Under the pieces are notes generated by a model that had not been told where the DNA came from, made no database searches, and saw only the letters and a program-made list of their open reading frames with translations. A DNA stretch of 64,000 nt from Anaspis maculata (taxonomy: Eukaryota > Arthropoda > Insecta > Coleoptera > Scraptiidae): assembly GCA_949128115.1 (NCBI GenBank), contig OX421967.1, forward strand, positions 3,958,070 through 4,022,069, written 5' to 3'. The translations under genes were made by a program, and so were the position numbers. Every line of letters starts with the position of its first letter. The first letter of the stretch is position 1. Positions 45,089 to 57,770 of this stretch are shown here, piece by piece.

Positions 45089-45825
45089 TACAGTGTGCTC
45101 ACAATAATATTCACCCCCCTCCAGTAGATTCCTTTTAAGATATTTCGAAGAACTAAACACTATTATTTCGCGATGTTTCCCAGGGACCTCAAATCAATCC
45201 TCTAAAAGTTTCCAATTGGTACCGTATACAGGTACCAATGTACAGGTACGAGGTACCGGTGTAACTTTTTTATTTTAAATGCAACACCCTATATTTTATT
45301 CCGTCATTTGGTGAAGCCTTTTGTTCTAATTACAAATATATATGACACTTATGATTTATTTTGACAAGTAAGTTGTCGGAAAAATAATAAAATAGGTAGT
45401 CAAATAATTTTGTTTCGCGGCAACATAGCTTTGGTTTTTACAGTTCACTTGAAAAAAGTCATTTTGTCAGCAGGATTCAACTCTGCATGGATAAATGGTC
45501 TAATTCGTTCCTAATACAGGGTGTTGCGTAATTTTTAATTTATTTGACAACCTATTTTTTTTTAAAGCTTCCTTGTCAAAATAAATCATAAATGTTATAT
45601 ATCTTTGTAATCAGAAAGAAAGGCTTCATCAAATGACGTAATAAAATATAGGGTGTTGCATTTAAAATAAAAAAGTTACATGTCACACCCTCTATACGGT
45701 ACCAGTTGAAAACTTTAAGACGATCGGTTCAAAATTCCGGAGAAAAATCGTTGAGAAAAAGATTCTAGTTTTTCAAAATATCTTGAAGGGGAAGGGGGGT
45801 GAATTTTATAGTGAACACCCTGTAC
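45089..45825. mobile_element. Nested palindromes, outer ends TACAGTGTGCTCAC
   Basis: The outer palindrome pairs AATATTCACCCCCCTCC on the left with GGGGGGTGAATTTTATAGTG on the right. Inside, about 45,281-45,661, a second palindrome has ends TGCAACACCCTATATTTTAT and its exact type of inverted partner. One foldback element apparently inserted in another. Confidence 0.8.
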
Positions 45826-46689
45826 ACTTCTGGTCCGATTTATTTTGAACACTTTTGAATAACTCCTCGAATACTTTTAGAATAACTCCTCCAAAAACAC
45901 CACTTTTTCTAGGTAAATGAAGCCCCTGTCGAACATTGGTTTTGATTGTTTCCCGAAACAAATCCGGGGAAATTGTGAAAAAATTGGAAATGCACTTGAC
46001 CATCCGAGTGCCTTCACCCACATTCAATAAAAGTGAATTCTTCTAACATTCACACACGGGCGATTTCTACTTTGTGTGTTTTGAGCTCATGCAACAGGTA
46101 TTACGCAAAGTTTAACGCGCTGTTTATATTGAGTAATTTGGCTTCGTCGTCAACTTTACTATTCAATTTAATAACTCATGAATACGAATAAAATGAAACA
46201 AACACAATAATACAGACTTGTACATTAATTATTGGTAATTAAATTCAATTAAAAATATTTTTAGTTTTTTTTTTTTTGGGGTTACACAATCGAAAGTTTT
46301 GATATAGGTAATCAACAGAGCTGCATTTTTAAGCTGATTAATAATTAGCAGTTATTAATATCGAAAATACTGGAATATAGTTCACAAAGCGTATAGAGGA
46401 AATTGTCCAGGAAATTATAAACACGTCTATTTTTTGAAATTATTGTGCTGTTGCGTTTTGGCAAACACAGGTGTGCAGGTATCGATTATGATGCAATGAA
46501 GTATGGCCAATCGCTTATTATTACCTAGTTGAATAAAAAAAGATGCAGACATATATACTAATGACCTCAAATATGAGCTAATGATACGTATTGTGAGTTT
46601 CCCCGTGGGTATAATATTGAATTGATAAAATAAACCAATCGATTTGCAGACTAATCGAAAACGAGATTGAATTATATTTTTTCCCCAAA
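45826..46689. other. AT-rich stretch with no feature recognised
   Basis: A T-run near 46,265 and no supported coding or RNA feature. The right end may contain 5' leader sequence of the adjacent LINE. Confidence 0.35.
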
Positions 46690-46698
46690 AAAGAAATT

Positions 46699-48110
46699 AT
46701 GTTGGAAGACATCACCTTCAAAAGAAAAATGGAAAGGCAAGAAGACGAGGTTGAAGAATATGAAGACGTGCAAAGAACAACTATACAAAGTCTAGAAGAA
46801 CAGCTTGAAGACACTCAAAATAAACTTACAAACAAAGTAGAGACCTTCAACTTGAACGAATGCGAAATCGATAGCTACGAGGATTTTCTCGTCGCCGTCG
46901 ATAAGAAGTGAACTAAGGACTAAGAATAGTTATAGGATCACGAAGATGGAACCAAGAGATAAAACCCAAGAGAACACGACAAATTTTGTAATTTTCTGTG
47001 ATAAGGAACGAGCGAGACAAGGCAGACAGGATAAAAGCTTCCTGAGTAAACATCCGGAAATAGATGAAGTAGAGAAAATGATGTGCGAAGACAGAGGAGA
47101 GTATGCGGTGATAGAGCAAAGCCTAAAATATCAAACCAAGAATGGTATGAGCACAAAGACGAAGAACATCGTCACAATATATTTCGACCCCACAAAACAT
47201 GAGGTAAACAACACTGAAGACATGTACTTATTACTGAAGGACATCAAGCCAGTGGTTACCGGATTCAAGGACAGAGAAGTAAAAATGACGTCGCCACAAG
47301 GAGTAGGTGCCAAGACATTGCAAAAAATGATCGAACTCATCTATTGGAAAACAAATGTTAAAATATCAATCCTGGCAACAAAAAAGAACAACAAAGACCC
47401 GAAGGATATGAAAACAAGACCAATAAGAGGAGGAGCTATAATAGTGGAAAATGATGAGATGACGTATGCGGACACGCTCAAGAGGCTCAAAGAGAACATA
47501 ACAGAACAAGATATAATAAAGGAAATAGAAGGGGTCAGAGAAACGGCATGGGAACAACTACTACTCAGGGTCACCGAGAATAGTACTAGGGTCAGGGAGA
47601 AAATCGAGAGTGTGCTGCAGGGCGAAAAGGTCCGGGTACTAAAAGGCGAGAGAGAAAGATGATACATGTGAAAGACATTGATACACTCGTGAATAACGAA
47701 GAAGTGAAATCAGCTTTAATTCGAACGGTAGAAATTGAAAAAATTGAAAAGGTGTCGATAAAGGCAATGAAAAAGGTGAACTTGGAAAGAAATTGACTGG
47801 CAATGATGGAGCTAGACAGGGATGATGCGGACAGATCAATCAAGTTGTCAGAAATTCGCATCGGTCTAACAAACTGCAGAATACAATAGAGGCTGGATAG
47901 CAAACGGTGCTATCGATGCTGGAGCTATGATCATGAACCCCGGAATTGCAGCGGATCAAATAGGGAAGAACAGTGCCAAAAATGCACCAAGAGCGGACAC
48001 AAAAGAGCTGAATGTGAATACGAGCCGCATTGTCCTCTCTGCGACGAGGGAGGGCATAATGGCGGGTAGTGGAGCATGCGGTACTTTCAGAAAAGCTTTG
48101 GCCGACGCAA
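46699..48110 (+). pseudogene. R1-like LINE ORF1 remnant with CCHC zinc knuckles
   Basis: An N-terminal coiled-coil piece (46,699-46,911) is followed, after a stop, by a 238-codon frame (46,946-47,662). A shifted frame from 47,659 contains two stops and then zinc knuckles: CYRCWSYDHEPRNC and CQKCTKSGHKRAEC (both CX2CX4HX4C), plus a partial CPLCDEGGH. Two to three CCHC knuckles at the C terminus are usual for R1-clade Gag-like ORF1 proteins, which package the element RNA. The copy is broken. Confidence 0.75.
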
Positions 48111-48319
48111 GGAAATGACGATACGAAGATCTGTGATAGTTGTGATGGAGATGTACAGGCATCAAAGAGAAGCCGTTATGTACAAATCTTATCTCTACAA
48201 GAATTTTCAATCTACAGAGTTTATATTTACCAGAGTTTTTATTTCGTGTATGTCAATGTATATAAAATGTAATAATAATTGTCAAAACTCCGCATTGTTA
48301 CCCGATTTTATCACTATCA

Positions 48320-48860
48320 ATGGATAATCAAATAACATGCATACAGGTAAATCTCAATGGAAGCAACGCAGCACAAAGCTTGCTCTACAGAACAACAGCA
48401 GAAAACAGGGTTGATATAGCACTGATAATGGAACCCAACAAGAAACACGTTGAGAAAGGAGCATGGCTTCGTCGACTATGAAAAAGACGTTGCAATCAGA
48501 ATTTTCAATAAAAAAGTCAGAGTAAGAAGCACCGGAAGTGGAAATGAGATAGTGTGAGTCAATGTAGATGGAATCATGATAGTCGGATGCTATAAATCCC
48601 CAAACGTGGAGACACATGAGTTTGATGAGTACCTTCATTCCTTGCGAGATACGATTGTAAATGCTGAGACGAGGGAAATTATAATCTTCGGAGACTTCAA
48701 CGCGAAAGCAAGAAGATGAAGAGCAGTCCAAAGTGATCGCACAGAAACATGATGGAAGAATGGATGAAAGAAAACAGAATGGATACCGCAAATACGGAAG
48801 AGATACCGACATTCCTTAGGGAAGCAAAGAAATCATATATTGACATTACGATGTACTCAG
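48320..48860 (+). pseudogene. R1-like LINE ORF2 remnant, endonuclease start only
   Basis: ATG at 48,320 gives MDNQITCIQVNLNGS, then AAQSLLYRT and IALIMEPNK, the N-terminal motifs of the APE-type endonuclease of R1-clade elements. Frameshifts follow, then IVGCYKSPN and IIIFGDFNAKA (about 48,680). No reverse transcriptase follows. The element ends near 48,860 where other repeats begin. Confidence 0.8.
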
Positions 48861-48924
48861 TGTTCCCATTGAACTACTTGCATAATACGGTTTTTTCAAT
48901 AAAATGGTTGAAATAGGCAATAAG

Positions 48925-49130
48925 AATGTATTTTGTATTTTGTATTTGGAATACTATAGGTTGTATTTTGTATTTTGGAGTTTCTTGGTTTTCCAAAATA
49001 CGTATATTGTATTTTGTATTTCAAAGACATTTCAAGAAGTAGTTTGTATTTTGTATTTCGACTATCTTGGATCGTGTATTTTGTATTTTGTATTTAAATA
49101 CATTTTTCGAAGTATTTTGCCCAGCCCTGT
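48925..49130. repeat. GTATTTTGTATTT repeats ending in a CAGGGCTGGGCA-type terminus
   Basis: GTATTTTGTATTT recurs irregularly. The right edge CCCAGCCCTG (to 49,129) is the reverse complement of the CAGGGCTGGGC start common in hAT elements. No matching left end or 8-bp duplication was found. Confidence 0.5.
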
Positions 49131-49574
49131 TCAGGCCTGGATTCTAGAACCTGGATCATTCAGTGAGTGTTTTTTTTCTTTCTTTCCTTATTCTCCTTTT
49201 GATTCAAATAATTATCCTGACCAGGGTTCCGGTGACGAACTCAAGAATTTTTTTGACATTTCCATTTCGATTTTAATTTTTCTGGTCATTTAGGGCTTAA
49301 TTCCAACATATATCGGCCACTGACGAGAGCTAACAAGCTCGAAACAAACGTTTGTATGCCAGTTATGGGGGAATCAACGTTTTTTTTCGGTGAAATAGTC
49401 AATGCGAATTGACATTTCATCTTACCTTTTCTACCTTTATTCTTTCCAAAAGTGAGTTTTGTTGTTACTTAGTAAGTCTTCATTGGATTTTCTCAAGATT
49501 TTTTGAGCTCACCGAGTGAATTTCAGTTGTAAACTGAACATTTTTCATTCGACTTTCACGATGAATCCACGTCA
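49131..49574. other. Spacer without recognised features
   Basis: AT-rich and short. It precedes the giant inverted repeat. No gene seen. Confidence 0.4.
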
Positions 49575-52255
49575 GAATAAAGAGTCAATTGACAGAAAAA
49601 AGTGGCAATTGCCAGAAAAAGGGGCAGTTGCCAGAAAAACAAAGTCAATTGACAGAAAAAGTCGCATTTACGAAAAAGAGCTCCCATGTCCGTTCTGCGC
49701 CTTCGTGGGAAAGTGCCCAACAAAATCTCTCCAACGAGGTGTCATTCGGTATAGTTCCGAACATTTGATTTTTTTGCTGTCGCTGCCGCTGGCATTTGAT
49801 AATTATGCTTGCGGTTCCGTCAAAAATGGAAAATTGAAGAATCTTGAATCAAAAAACAGATTTTGTAGCTTTCTGCTGGAGCCTTCTGTCTCAGTTCAGA
49901 GATGTTCATGGATTCTCCAGCTACTTAGTCAAGTTTATTGCTTTAGAATCGCAGATTTTGTGAAAAATGGCCTAGAGTTCTTCTCTCAAATTCAGGCCTC
50001 ATCTCAGTATTTTCAAACGAGCTAATGAGTAATTCCACAGCTTTTCCGAATTTCCCTTGAGAGATAACAAAAATATCTTGTACAAAGCAATTTATTGATT
50101 AGGAACTAGAGGAGAAAGAATAAACAAGAGAGGCAATTGTTAATTTTCTTTAAATTATTACAGGTGTCCTAGAAAAAAGTAGCTGAACGCCTATGGGAAA
50201 CAGCCCAAGAGAAACTGGAGACTTCTTTTATTTCTTCGGCAATATTGAGCTTCCGTGAAGAAAATGGTCCCCCAGTTTTTTATGATGGCTCTATCCCAAA
50301 ATCGTTTGACTACTTCATCCTGGGACCCCCTATATCAATGTGGCCTTCAAAAACAAGTCATTGAGTTTGGGCCTCAAATCAAAATCTTTGGAAGAAAGCT
50401 CTCACCGAGTACTTTTCGAATTTCGGTTTGATTCCAGTAAATTTCACTTGTGATTCTGAAATCATCAATAAATTTTTGAATTTTGATGGTCAAAAATCGA
50501 GTTTTCGAGCTTTTTATGACGGCTGGGTATCAAATTGGTTTCTCATTGAATTATAGTTCACTTGCATTCCGTAGAAGTGGCCTAAGTTTGGTCCTCGTAC
50601 TCGAAGCCTAAATCAGTTTCTTCAGAAGAGTAGGTACAAAGTGACGCCTCTCATTAAAGCTCTCGCCTGGAGCTTTCTGAAGCTGTGATTGATTCAATAA
50701 CAATAATCATGTTTCTTCTTCTTATCGGCTTTTTCTCGCCATAGGAGTTTGCCCGTTTATGTATCAAGTTTACAAATTCAGAAAAGTGCAAATTTCGGAC
50801 AACACAACACCCAGACGTTTCACCGGGAATCGAGCCCGGGACTTCCGAGTCGCAGGCAGCCACTCAACCGCCTGCGCCACGGGGCCGTCTTGATTGATTG
50901 ATTGATTTTAAAAATTTCACTTGTTCAATGAAGAAAAGTGCGGAATTGCCCTATTTTCGTATGGAAGCCAGTTTTTGAACTTTATGATGACAGCTTTGGC
51001 CCATGAATAATTTCAAAAGGCACGTTTTACGTATTTTGTTGGTGAAGCCAAGTTTTTGCCTTAAAATTTGTTAAGGATGTGATGTTGAGAAATTCCCGAT
51101 TTTTGCATTCGAAAACTGGTTTTTGAGCTTTTGGCTACACGCATTTAGTTTCAAATCCTTATTGAATAATCAATTGTGGAAATTTATGAGATTTTTTATA
51201 TATTTATTATACAGCTGTCCCGAAATTCGACCGCAATATTCGACCAGCTCATTCTACGTCAAAAAATAGGAAAAATGTTCCAATAAACGTGGGTCGAATA
51301 ATGCTCATTGAAGAGGCGCTAGAGCCCCTTGAAGAGGAAGACCTGACGATGGTTTTTTGCAAATTTCTCCGGAACTTATCAAAAAATAAAATGATGAAAT
51401 TTGGTCTGACCGCTACATTTTATAAGCCTGACAAAATTTCCACGTTCGATCAGGGACGTCTAACAAAGAGAGAACGGGGGACGAATTCAGCTGCTTTTTG
51501 TTCATGACTTTTTCTGAATTTTGATGAGAAATCTGGAAAATCAAAGTTTTCGACGAAAAAAAGTCCTCCTGTACTATTTTGATTTGGAGCACCGTTTTCG
51601 AGATGAATCACTTTGAAGAATACTTTACCTGAAATTCTCCTGAAATTTCCAAATCCCGAGTACAGAAAGCAGAGCAATAACACCAACTGTGTTTTCTTGG
51701 ACGAATAACAGAAAGTAATGTTCCAATAAAAGTGGGCTGAGAATGTCCTTAGGGAATCAGGAGCTCCTTGGAAGGGTAACTTGGCGAGATAAAATTAATC
51801 GCGCTCTAGGGGATCTAGGCCCCATAGGAAGCATTTTCAACCCATTTTTATGGGAACGTTTCTTCCTGTTTTTGGTCCAAGAAAACACAGTTGGTGCTAT
51901 TGTACTGATTTCTGCACTCGGGATTTGAAAATTTCAGGAGAATTTCAGACGAAGTTTTCTTCAAAGTGATTTATCTCGAAAACAGTGCGTCAAACGGATT
52001 AGTACAAGGAGACTTTTTCCCATAAAAAGCTCTGATTCTCCAGATTTTCTTATCAAAACTAAAAAAAAAAATTCATGAACAAAAAAAATGGGGCTGAATC
52101 CATCCCCCGTTCCTCCTTTTTGGACGTTCCTGATGAAATGTGGTAATCATCTTTCCTCACGGAACTACCTCAGGCTTGTTCGTCATTTTATCTTGGCACG
52201 TTTCGGAGAAATTTGCAAAAAACCATCATCAGGTTTCCTCCTTCTATTAGGCCTC
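49575..52255. mobile_element. Giant inverted repeat, left arm
   Basis: It matches 58,790-63,680 in reverse order: minisatellite (49,575-49,690), GGAACTATACCGAGTGACACC (in reverse near 49,745), TAGCTGAACGCCTATGGGAA (50,180), a SINE (50,698-50,890) and the ATACAGCTGTCCCGAAATT palindrome (from 51,219). Pairing ends near 52,255. The 169-codon open frame that begins in the minisatellite has no protein features. Confidence 0.75.
50698..50890 (-). mobile_element. tRNA-derived SINE, copy 3 (left arm)
   Basis: The head is near 50,890 with GGGAATCGAGCCC as B-box complement. The body phrase is AAACTCCTATGGCGAG and the tail lies toward 50,698. It is the mirror partner of the copy at 60,113, so one SINE insertion was duplicated with the arm. 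TGATTGATT-type repeats flank both. Confidence 0.85.
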
Positions 52256-52691
52256 ATATTGAAATTTTCGAAATCATGCCGCCAAGTGATACCCCCAAGA
52301 GAAGCTCTTGTTCAGTACTACTCAAATATGCCAGTGACGGAATTTTTAGAATGTTTCAAAAACGTTTCCAATTTTGGATGCGTTCATTGGAAATGAATAG
52401 TAGGGGACATTTACCTACAGAGCGAATTTCGCTTTCTGAGAAGTGCGTGACCTTGAATGCGGAACCGTTGAGGTATGGCGATGAATGCTAGAGTCACAAT
52501 GCTAGAGCTGGACACGCACAAGGTGCCTACTAACCCGGATTTCGTCAGAGTTTGCATGCAATTATGCAAATGACGATATACGTGATGATGGTATTTGTGC
52601 GAGACACAAGACGGAAATATCCGGAGTTTGCACTATTGCACTCATCGTCTGTAAAAAACGAAAGTGAACCCCACAAAATCAAGCTTTGCTT
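52256..52691. other. Unique sequence just inside the left arm
   Basis: No gene recognised. Somewhat GC-richer than its surroundings around 52,440-52,560. Confidence 0.35.
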
Positions 52692-53294
52692 GTACAGGGT
52701 GTTTGCAAACTTGGGGTAGAAAACTGAACCGCAGTCAGGGAAAGACTCCAAAACTATCAGAAAAATGTTGAAAAAAAAGGTGGTCCTCCGACCCCTTTTA
52801 TTTTCGTTATTTTGAAATATTTCAGTAGACTTTTTTCATTTTCAAACCTCTGGATGGGTTTCGTAATTTCATTTACTATATAGGGTGAGTCGTAAATCCT
52901 GACAATCCAGTTCAAAAGAAAAGGATGCAGAATATTTTATATACGAACGATTTGTGTTATTTGTTGCTCTACATCAGTTTCACAACCTCTAGAACCTTCC
53001 ACGGTCATTTTCGAGAAAAAATGATTTATTAGGATTCATGACTCACCCGGTACACTGAATGAAGTTACAAAACACATTCAAAGGATCAAAAAATTTGCTT
53101 TTTGGTCTGATAAAAAGAGTTCACCAACATCTTCCGAATCAACGAAAATAGAGGGGGCGAAAGGACCACCTTTTGACCCTCCACATTTCCGAAAATAAAA
53201 GGCATACAATTTTTTTCCAACACTTTTCTGGAACTTTTGGAGAATTTCTTTAATTGTGGTTGATATTTTACCCCAAGTTTGCAAACATCTGTAT
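52692..53294. mobile_element. Palindromic element with GTACAGGGTGTTTGCAAAC ends, nested
   Basis: About 0.6 kb with ends GTTTGCAAACTTGGGGTA and TACCCCAAGTTTGCAAAC. Inside, GGTGAGTCGTAAATCCTGAC (near 52,885) and GGATTCATGACTCACC (near 53,040) form a second, inner pair. Confidence 0.8.
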
Positions 53295-53507
53295 ATTTGG
53301 AAAAAAAAGAGTGAAAGAAAGGGACATTGGCTGACATCTTTTGTAAATAATCGAATTGAGTCTTTCAAGTGATGATCGGTTTATTAAACTTGTGAATTTT
53401 GGAACTTGGCCCCCTGGCAAATAGGTAATAGAATTTCTGGAAATTCAAAACATATCGTGTGACACGAGAGGCCAACCACTCCGAGAATACCTGTACAAAA
53501 TGTGCAG

Positions 53508-53655
53508 AATACTTATGGGAATACAGGAGAATACATGGAAATACCAGGAATATTCGGAAATATTCGGAAATACTTGGGAATACCCGAGAATACGTGGGAA
53601 TACTCAAGAATATACGGGAATATCAGGAAATATCTAGGAATACCTAAGAAATACT
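53508..53655. repeat. Minisatellite of GGGAATAC units
   Basis: About a dozen degenerate 12-bp-type units (GGGAATACnnGA, GGAAATATnnGG). Confidence 0.75.
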
Positions 53656-54640
53656 TGTATCGCAACATCTCGCTAGAGATCCAAAGACGATCAGTTTCCG
53701 CTTCTTTAGGGAAAAATACCTAAAAATATCTTCGTTCGAGACAGAAACGAGACAGAGAACAACATACTTCTAGGGTAGAGGAATCTGTGTCATGAATGTC
53801 ACCAAAAAAGCGTCAATAAAGGAAAGTGAAGATCAAAGTGTCAAATACATTTTCAAAGACTGCTTCTCCTACATGTGTGGAATAGTAAATAGTAGTGATA
53901 CAAATTTTTTTATTTCAAATGGCTCATTTTGATCTTTGCAATCGATGTTTATCTGATCTTAAGAATATTGTGGATTCTGTAGAAATTCTTGCGGGAACAT
54001 TATCAAGTAGGTGCCTGTACATATGATAATATGGCTAGTTATTTGGCAGTCAGCTTTCTACACGACATTATGGAAATTTCTTGAAAACGCCGAAATAGGT
54101 ACATGATATTTTATTGGAAAATGTATATAAGTATACAGGGTAACAAGGCCTCCAACCACAATTATTATGCAAGAGTAACTTTTTTGTCCTAATTGAACAT
54201 AGAATTCAAAAATAGGAATAGTTTCTGAAAATTGCTAGGAGAGTGAAAAATATGAGAGAAAAAGGAAGGTCGCCCCTTGTTATCTTCGCCCCCAAAGGAA
54301 CTTAAGCTTGGTGAAACTTGGAACACGTTATTCATTATTGTTTGACAGATATTTATTTGAGTGAACCAAGAGGTAAACCTTGTCTCAAATCTAATAAAAA
54401 TTGGTTCAACGGTTCAAAAGTTCAGTAAACAAGTGAGTATGCCTTCACGTGCGTGAGTCTCAGTAGCGCATTTTCTCAAAGAGGCATATTGTGAACGTAA
54501 AGAAATTTGGTTGAAGGAGAAACACCATTCCTTGCCCACTTTCTTCATTTGAAACTCATTGTGATATTTTGTTATCAGAATGGGGTACTTGCCAACTAAA
54601 TAGATTTGAATGAAAATTCTTTCACTCATCAATATTTTTT
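53656..54640. other. Spacer without recognised features
   Basis: AT-rich. No exon, RNA gene or ordered repeat was found. Confidence 0.4.
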
Positions 54641-56330
54641 TGTTTAGAGGGCGGGAGCTGGGAGCGGCGACTAATCAAAAGTGGCCTATCTCTTCCCATT
54701 TGTAGTCAGCTATCTATATAGCGGAACAATTAGATCGCCATGTCTTCAAGGTTATGTTTTACATTTATCTCTTACTTTGGGGGCGGCGTGTGGGAGCGGC
54801 AGAGTTTGGCAAAGAAATTTTTCCACAGTTTGAGTTGGGAGTTTCTGAATGTTTGAGGTAACATTAAAATGTAAATCAGTGGAAATTATTGGAAGTTGCA
54901 CTTTTTTTCTTTTGGGGGTGGAAGTTGGAGGCGGCGTCATATCAAAAGTAGCCTATTCTTTCCCATTTTTAGTAAGCTATCTATATAGCGAAAGAATTAG
55001 ATCGTTATGTCTTCGGGTTTATGTTTTTCATTCATCTCTCACTTTGATGGCAGCGTATGGGGGCGGCAGCATTCGGCAAAGTAACTGTTGCACAGTTTGA
55101 GTTGGAAGTTACTAAATGTAAGGGAAATATGACAATTAGTAAAAATTGTGAAAGTTGCATTTTTTGCTTGGAGGCGGCAGCTGGAGGCGGCGGCTAATCA
55201 AACTGGCCTGTCTTTCTCCAATTTCAGTCAGCTATCAATATGGTGGAAGAATTAGATCGCTATGTCTTCAGGTTCATGTTTTTCATTTATCTCTTACTTT
55301 GGGGGCGGCGTGTGGGAGCGGCAGCGTTCGGCTGAGCAAATGTTGCTCAATTTGAGTTGGCAGTTCCTAAATGTTAAAGGGAACATCTTAATCAGTAACA
55401 TTTGTGAAAGTTGCACTTTTTATCGTTTGGGGGCGGAATCTGGGGGCGGCGACTAACCAAAAGTAGCCTATCCTTTCCCATTTTTAGTCAGCTATTTATA
55501 TACCGATAGAATCAGATCGCTATGTCTTCGGGTTTATGTTTTTCATCCATCTCTCACTTTGATGGCAGCGTATGGGGGCGGCAGCATTCGGCAAAGTAAC
55601 TGTTGCACAGTTTGAGTTGGAAGTTACTAAATGTAAGGGAAATATGACAATCAGTGAAAATTGTGAAAGTTGCATTTTTTTACTTGGAGGCGGCAGCTGG
55701 AGGCGGCAGCTGGAGGCGGCGGCTAATTAAAAGTGGCCTATCTTTTTCCAATTTCAGTCAGCTATCAATATAGTGAAAGAATTAGATCGTTATGTCTTCA
55801 GGTTCATGTTTTTCATTTATCTTTTACTTTGGGGGCGGCGTGTGGGAGCGGCAGCGTTCGGCTGAGCAAATGTTGCACAATTTGAGTTGGCAGTTCCTAA
55901 ATGTTAAAGGGAACATCTCAATCAGTAACATTTGTGAAAGTTGCACTTTTTATCGTTTGGGGGCGGAATCTGGGGGCGGCGACTAACCAAAAGTAGCCTA
56001 TCCTTTCCCATTTTTAGTCAGCTATTTATATACCGAAAGAATCAGATCGCTATGTCTTCGGGTTCATGTTTTTCATTTTAAAGTGCTTGGGGGCGGTTTT
56101 TAGCAGTTTTTTCATGTTGGCGGCGCATATTGAAGACGGAATGTTTGTTGGCTTACGTTTATAAGTGGCAACTATGTATTATTCAAAAAATGAGAACACT
56201 AGAGCATCAGGTCTGGTAGAAAGTGCAATATTATGTTATTTCAAGTTTATCGGGGGCGGTTTTCTCTATGTTGGCGGCGCAATATGGACATCCAATATAG
56301 CCTAGCCCTCCTTTGGGAGTGGCAGCTATG
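54641..56330. repeat. GGGGCGG-rich tandem array, about 257-bp unit
   Basis: The landmark GTGAAAGTTGCA(C/T)TTTTT occurs near 54,892, 55,149, 55,404, 55,661 and 55,933, giving periods of about 255-272 bp. The copies at 55,404 and 55,933 are almost identical, which suggests a dimer period of about 0.53 kb. Each unit carries two or three GGGGGCGGC motifs (GC-box-like) and TTTTTAGTCAGCTAT plus ATCGCTATGTCTTC. Open frames follow the repeat. Confidence 0.85.
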
Positions 56331-56384
56331 TAACAGCGAAAAAATTAGAAAGCTAGGTCGTCTAGTTTGGGAGGAGTTCGATGA

Positions 56385-56442
56385 ACGGACGGACGGACGG
56401 ACGGACGGACGGACGGACGGACGGACGGACGGACGGACGGAC
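56385..56442. repeat. (GGAC)n microsatellite
   Basis: About 14 uninterrupted copies of GGAC. Confidence 0.97.
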
Positions 56443-56755
56443 AAAGCGGTTGCAATAGCGATTTTCATCAAGATGGAAAATGCGCTAAAAAATGATTTTT
56501 AAAGGGCAACTTCAACACCCTGTATATTTTGAGAAAAACATTTCAGGGCCACGAATTTCCATTATTTTTGACTAAATTTTTGATAAAAATTATCCCTCAA
56601 AGTTTGTTACAACAGTACCATGACTACCATGTACAGGATGAGTCAATAAATAGTGAGGGATCGGAACATACGATTCAACCGTTCAAGACAAAAACATGTT
56701 TCAAACGCCCATCCACATCGTTCTTCATTTTGCATCACCTGAAAATATTTTCAAC

Positions 56756-57770
56756 TATACAGGGTGTTTCAAATTTAAATCGCGTCCTTTCAGGAGATGA
56801 TGGGAAACTTCGACAGAAGTAGACTTTCTTGAAAAAATATATGTCAGAAACAAATAATAACGGAGATATAGACGTTCAAAGTTGAACTTTGTTGATCTTC
56901 TTCAAATCTTGAACAAAGCTTACAGAAATAATTCGGTATCAAACAATAATAACGCATTTGATCGAAATTTTTCAGGGACGTGGATAATGAGGGGTGCCCC
57001 TGCTATTTCACCCCTATTTTTTTAATCCCTTCATTATTTTTGAAAACAGTTGCAGTTTTTGGACTTTACGTTCACTTGAGAGAAGAAAGTTACTCCTGCA
57101 AAATTTTGATAAGAGGCTTCGTTTTTGGAATATTTGGGTTTGAAACTCCAGAAAACATCTCGAAAACAACACTTTCAGAGGCCTAAAAACTAAAATCCAA
57201 GAAAACTCATGATTCTTCAAGTGAAATAGGTTTTCTAGGTGTTTTAAGTTGATAAATCATCATGTTTTTTTGGAAACATGAAGTTTTCAGGGAACACATT
57301 TTTTGGGCTCTTGGAACTCGAGATTTTGATATGTTTTCCGAAGTCTCAAACCCAAATATCTCGAAAATTAAGCCCCTAATCAAAATTTTGCAACCGTTTT
57401 TTTTTCTCTAAATTGAACGTCAAATACAAAAGTTGTAGCCGTTTACAAAAATAATCATGGGAGTGCAAAATAGGAGTGAAAAGGCGAGGACACCCCTCAT
57501 TATCCACGTCCCTAAAAAATTCAGATGGAACGCGTTAATATTGTTCGGTACTGACTTATTCTAGAAAATTTTGGTTCAAATTTGAACAAAATTGGTTTGG
57601 TTCCAAAGTTATGACGAAGAATCGATTTTCAAAGTTCAACTTTGAACGCCTGTGTCTCCGGTATTATTCGTTTCTGACATATATTTTTCCTGAGAAAGTC
57701 TAGGTACTTCTTTTTCAGTTTCCCATCATTTCCTAAAAGGACGCGATTTAAATCTGGAACACCCTGTATA
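56756..57770. mobile_element. Palindromic element with TATACAGGGTGTT ends (1.0 kb)
   Basis: The arms mirror from TATACAGGGTGTTTCAAATT to the centre near 57,265: AATCGCGTCCTTT, ATATATGTCAGAAAC, GGACGTGGATAATGAGGGGT and TTTGGGTTTGA each have an inverted partner. No coding. Confidence 0.88.

Noticed and set aside
49516..50025. 169-codon open frame as a gene
   Set aside because: It begins in the minisatellite and crosses into the inverted arm, and the mirror sequence in the right arm does not keep it open.
54849..55986. Repeated open frames with GGGVWERQRSAEQM-like peptides
   Set aside because: They recur with the 257-bp array and end at the same place in each unit.
56233..56502. Frame with a TDGR repeat
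   Set aside because: It is the translation of the (GGAC)n microsatellite.
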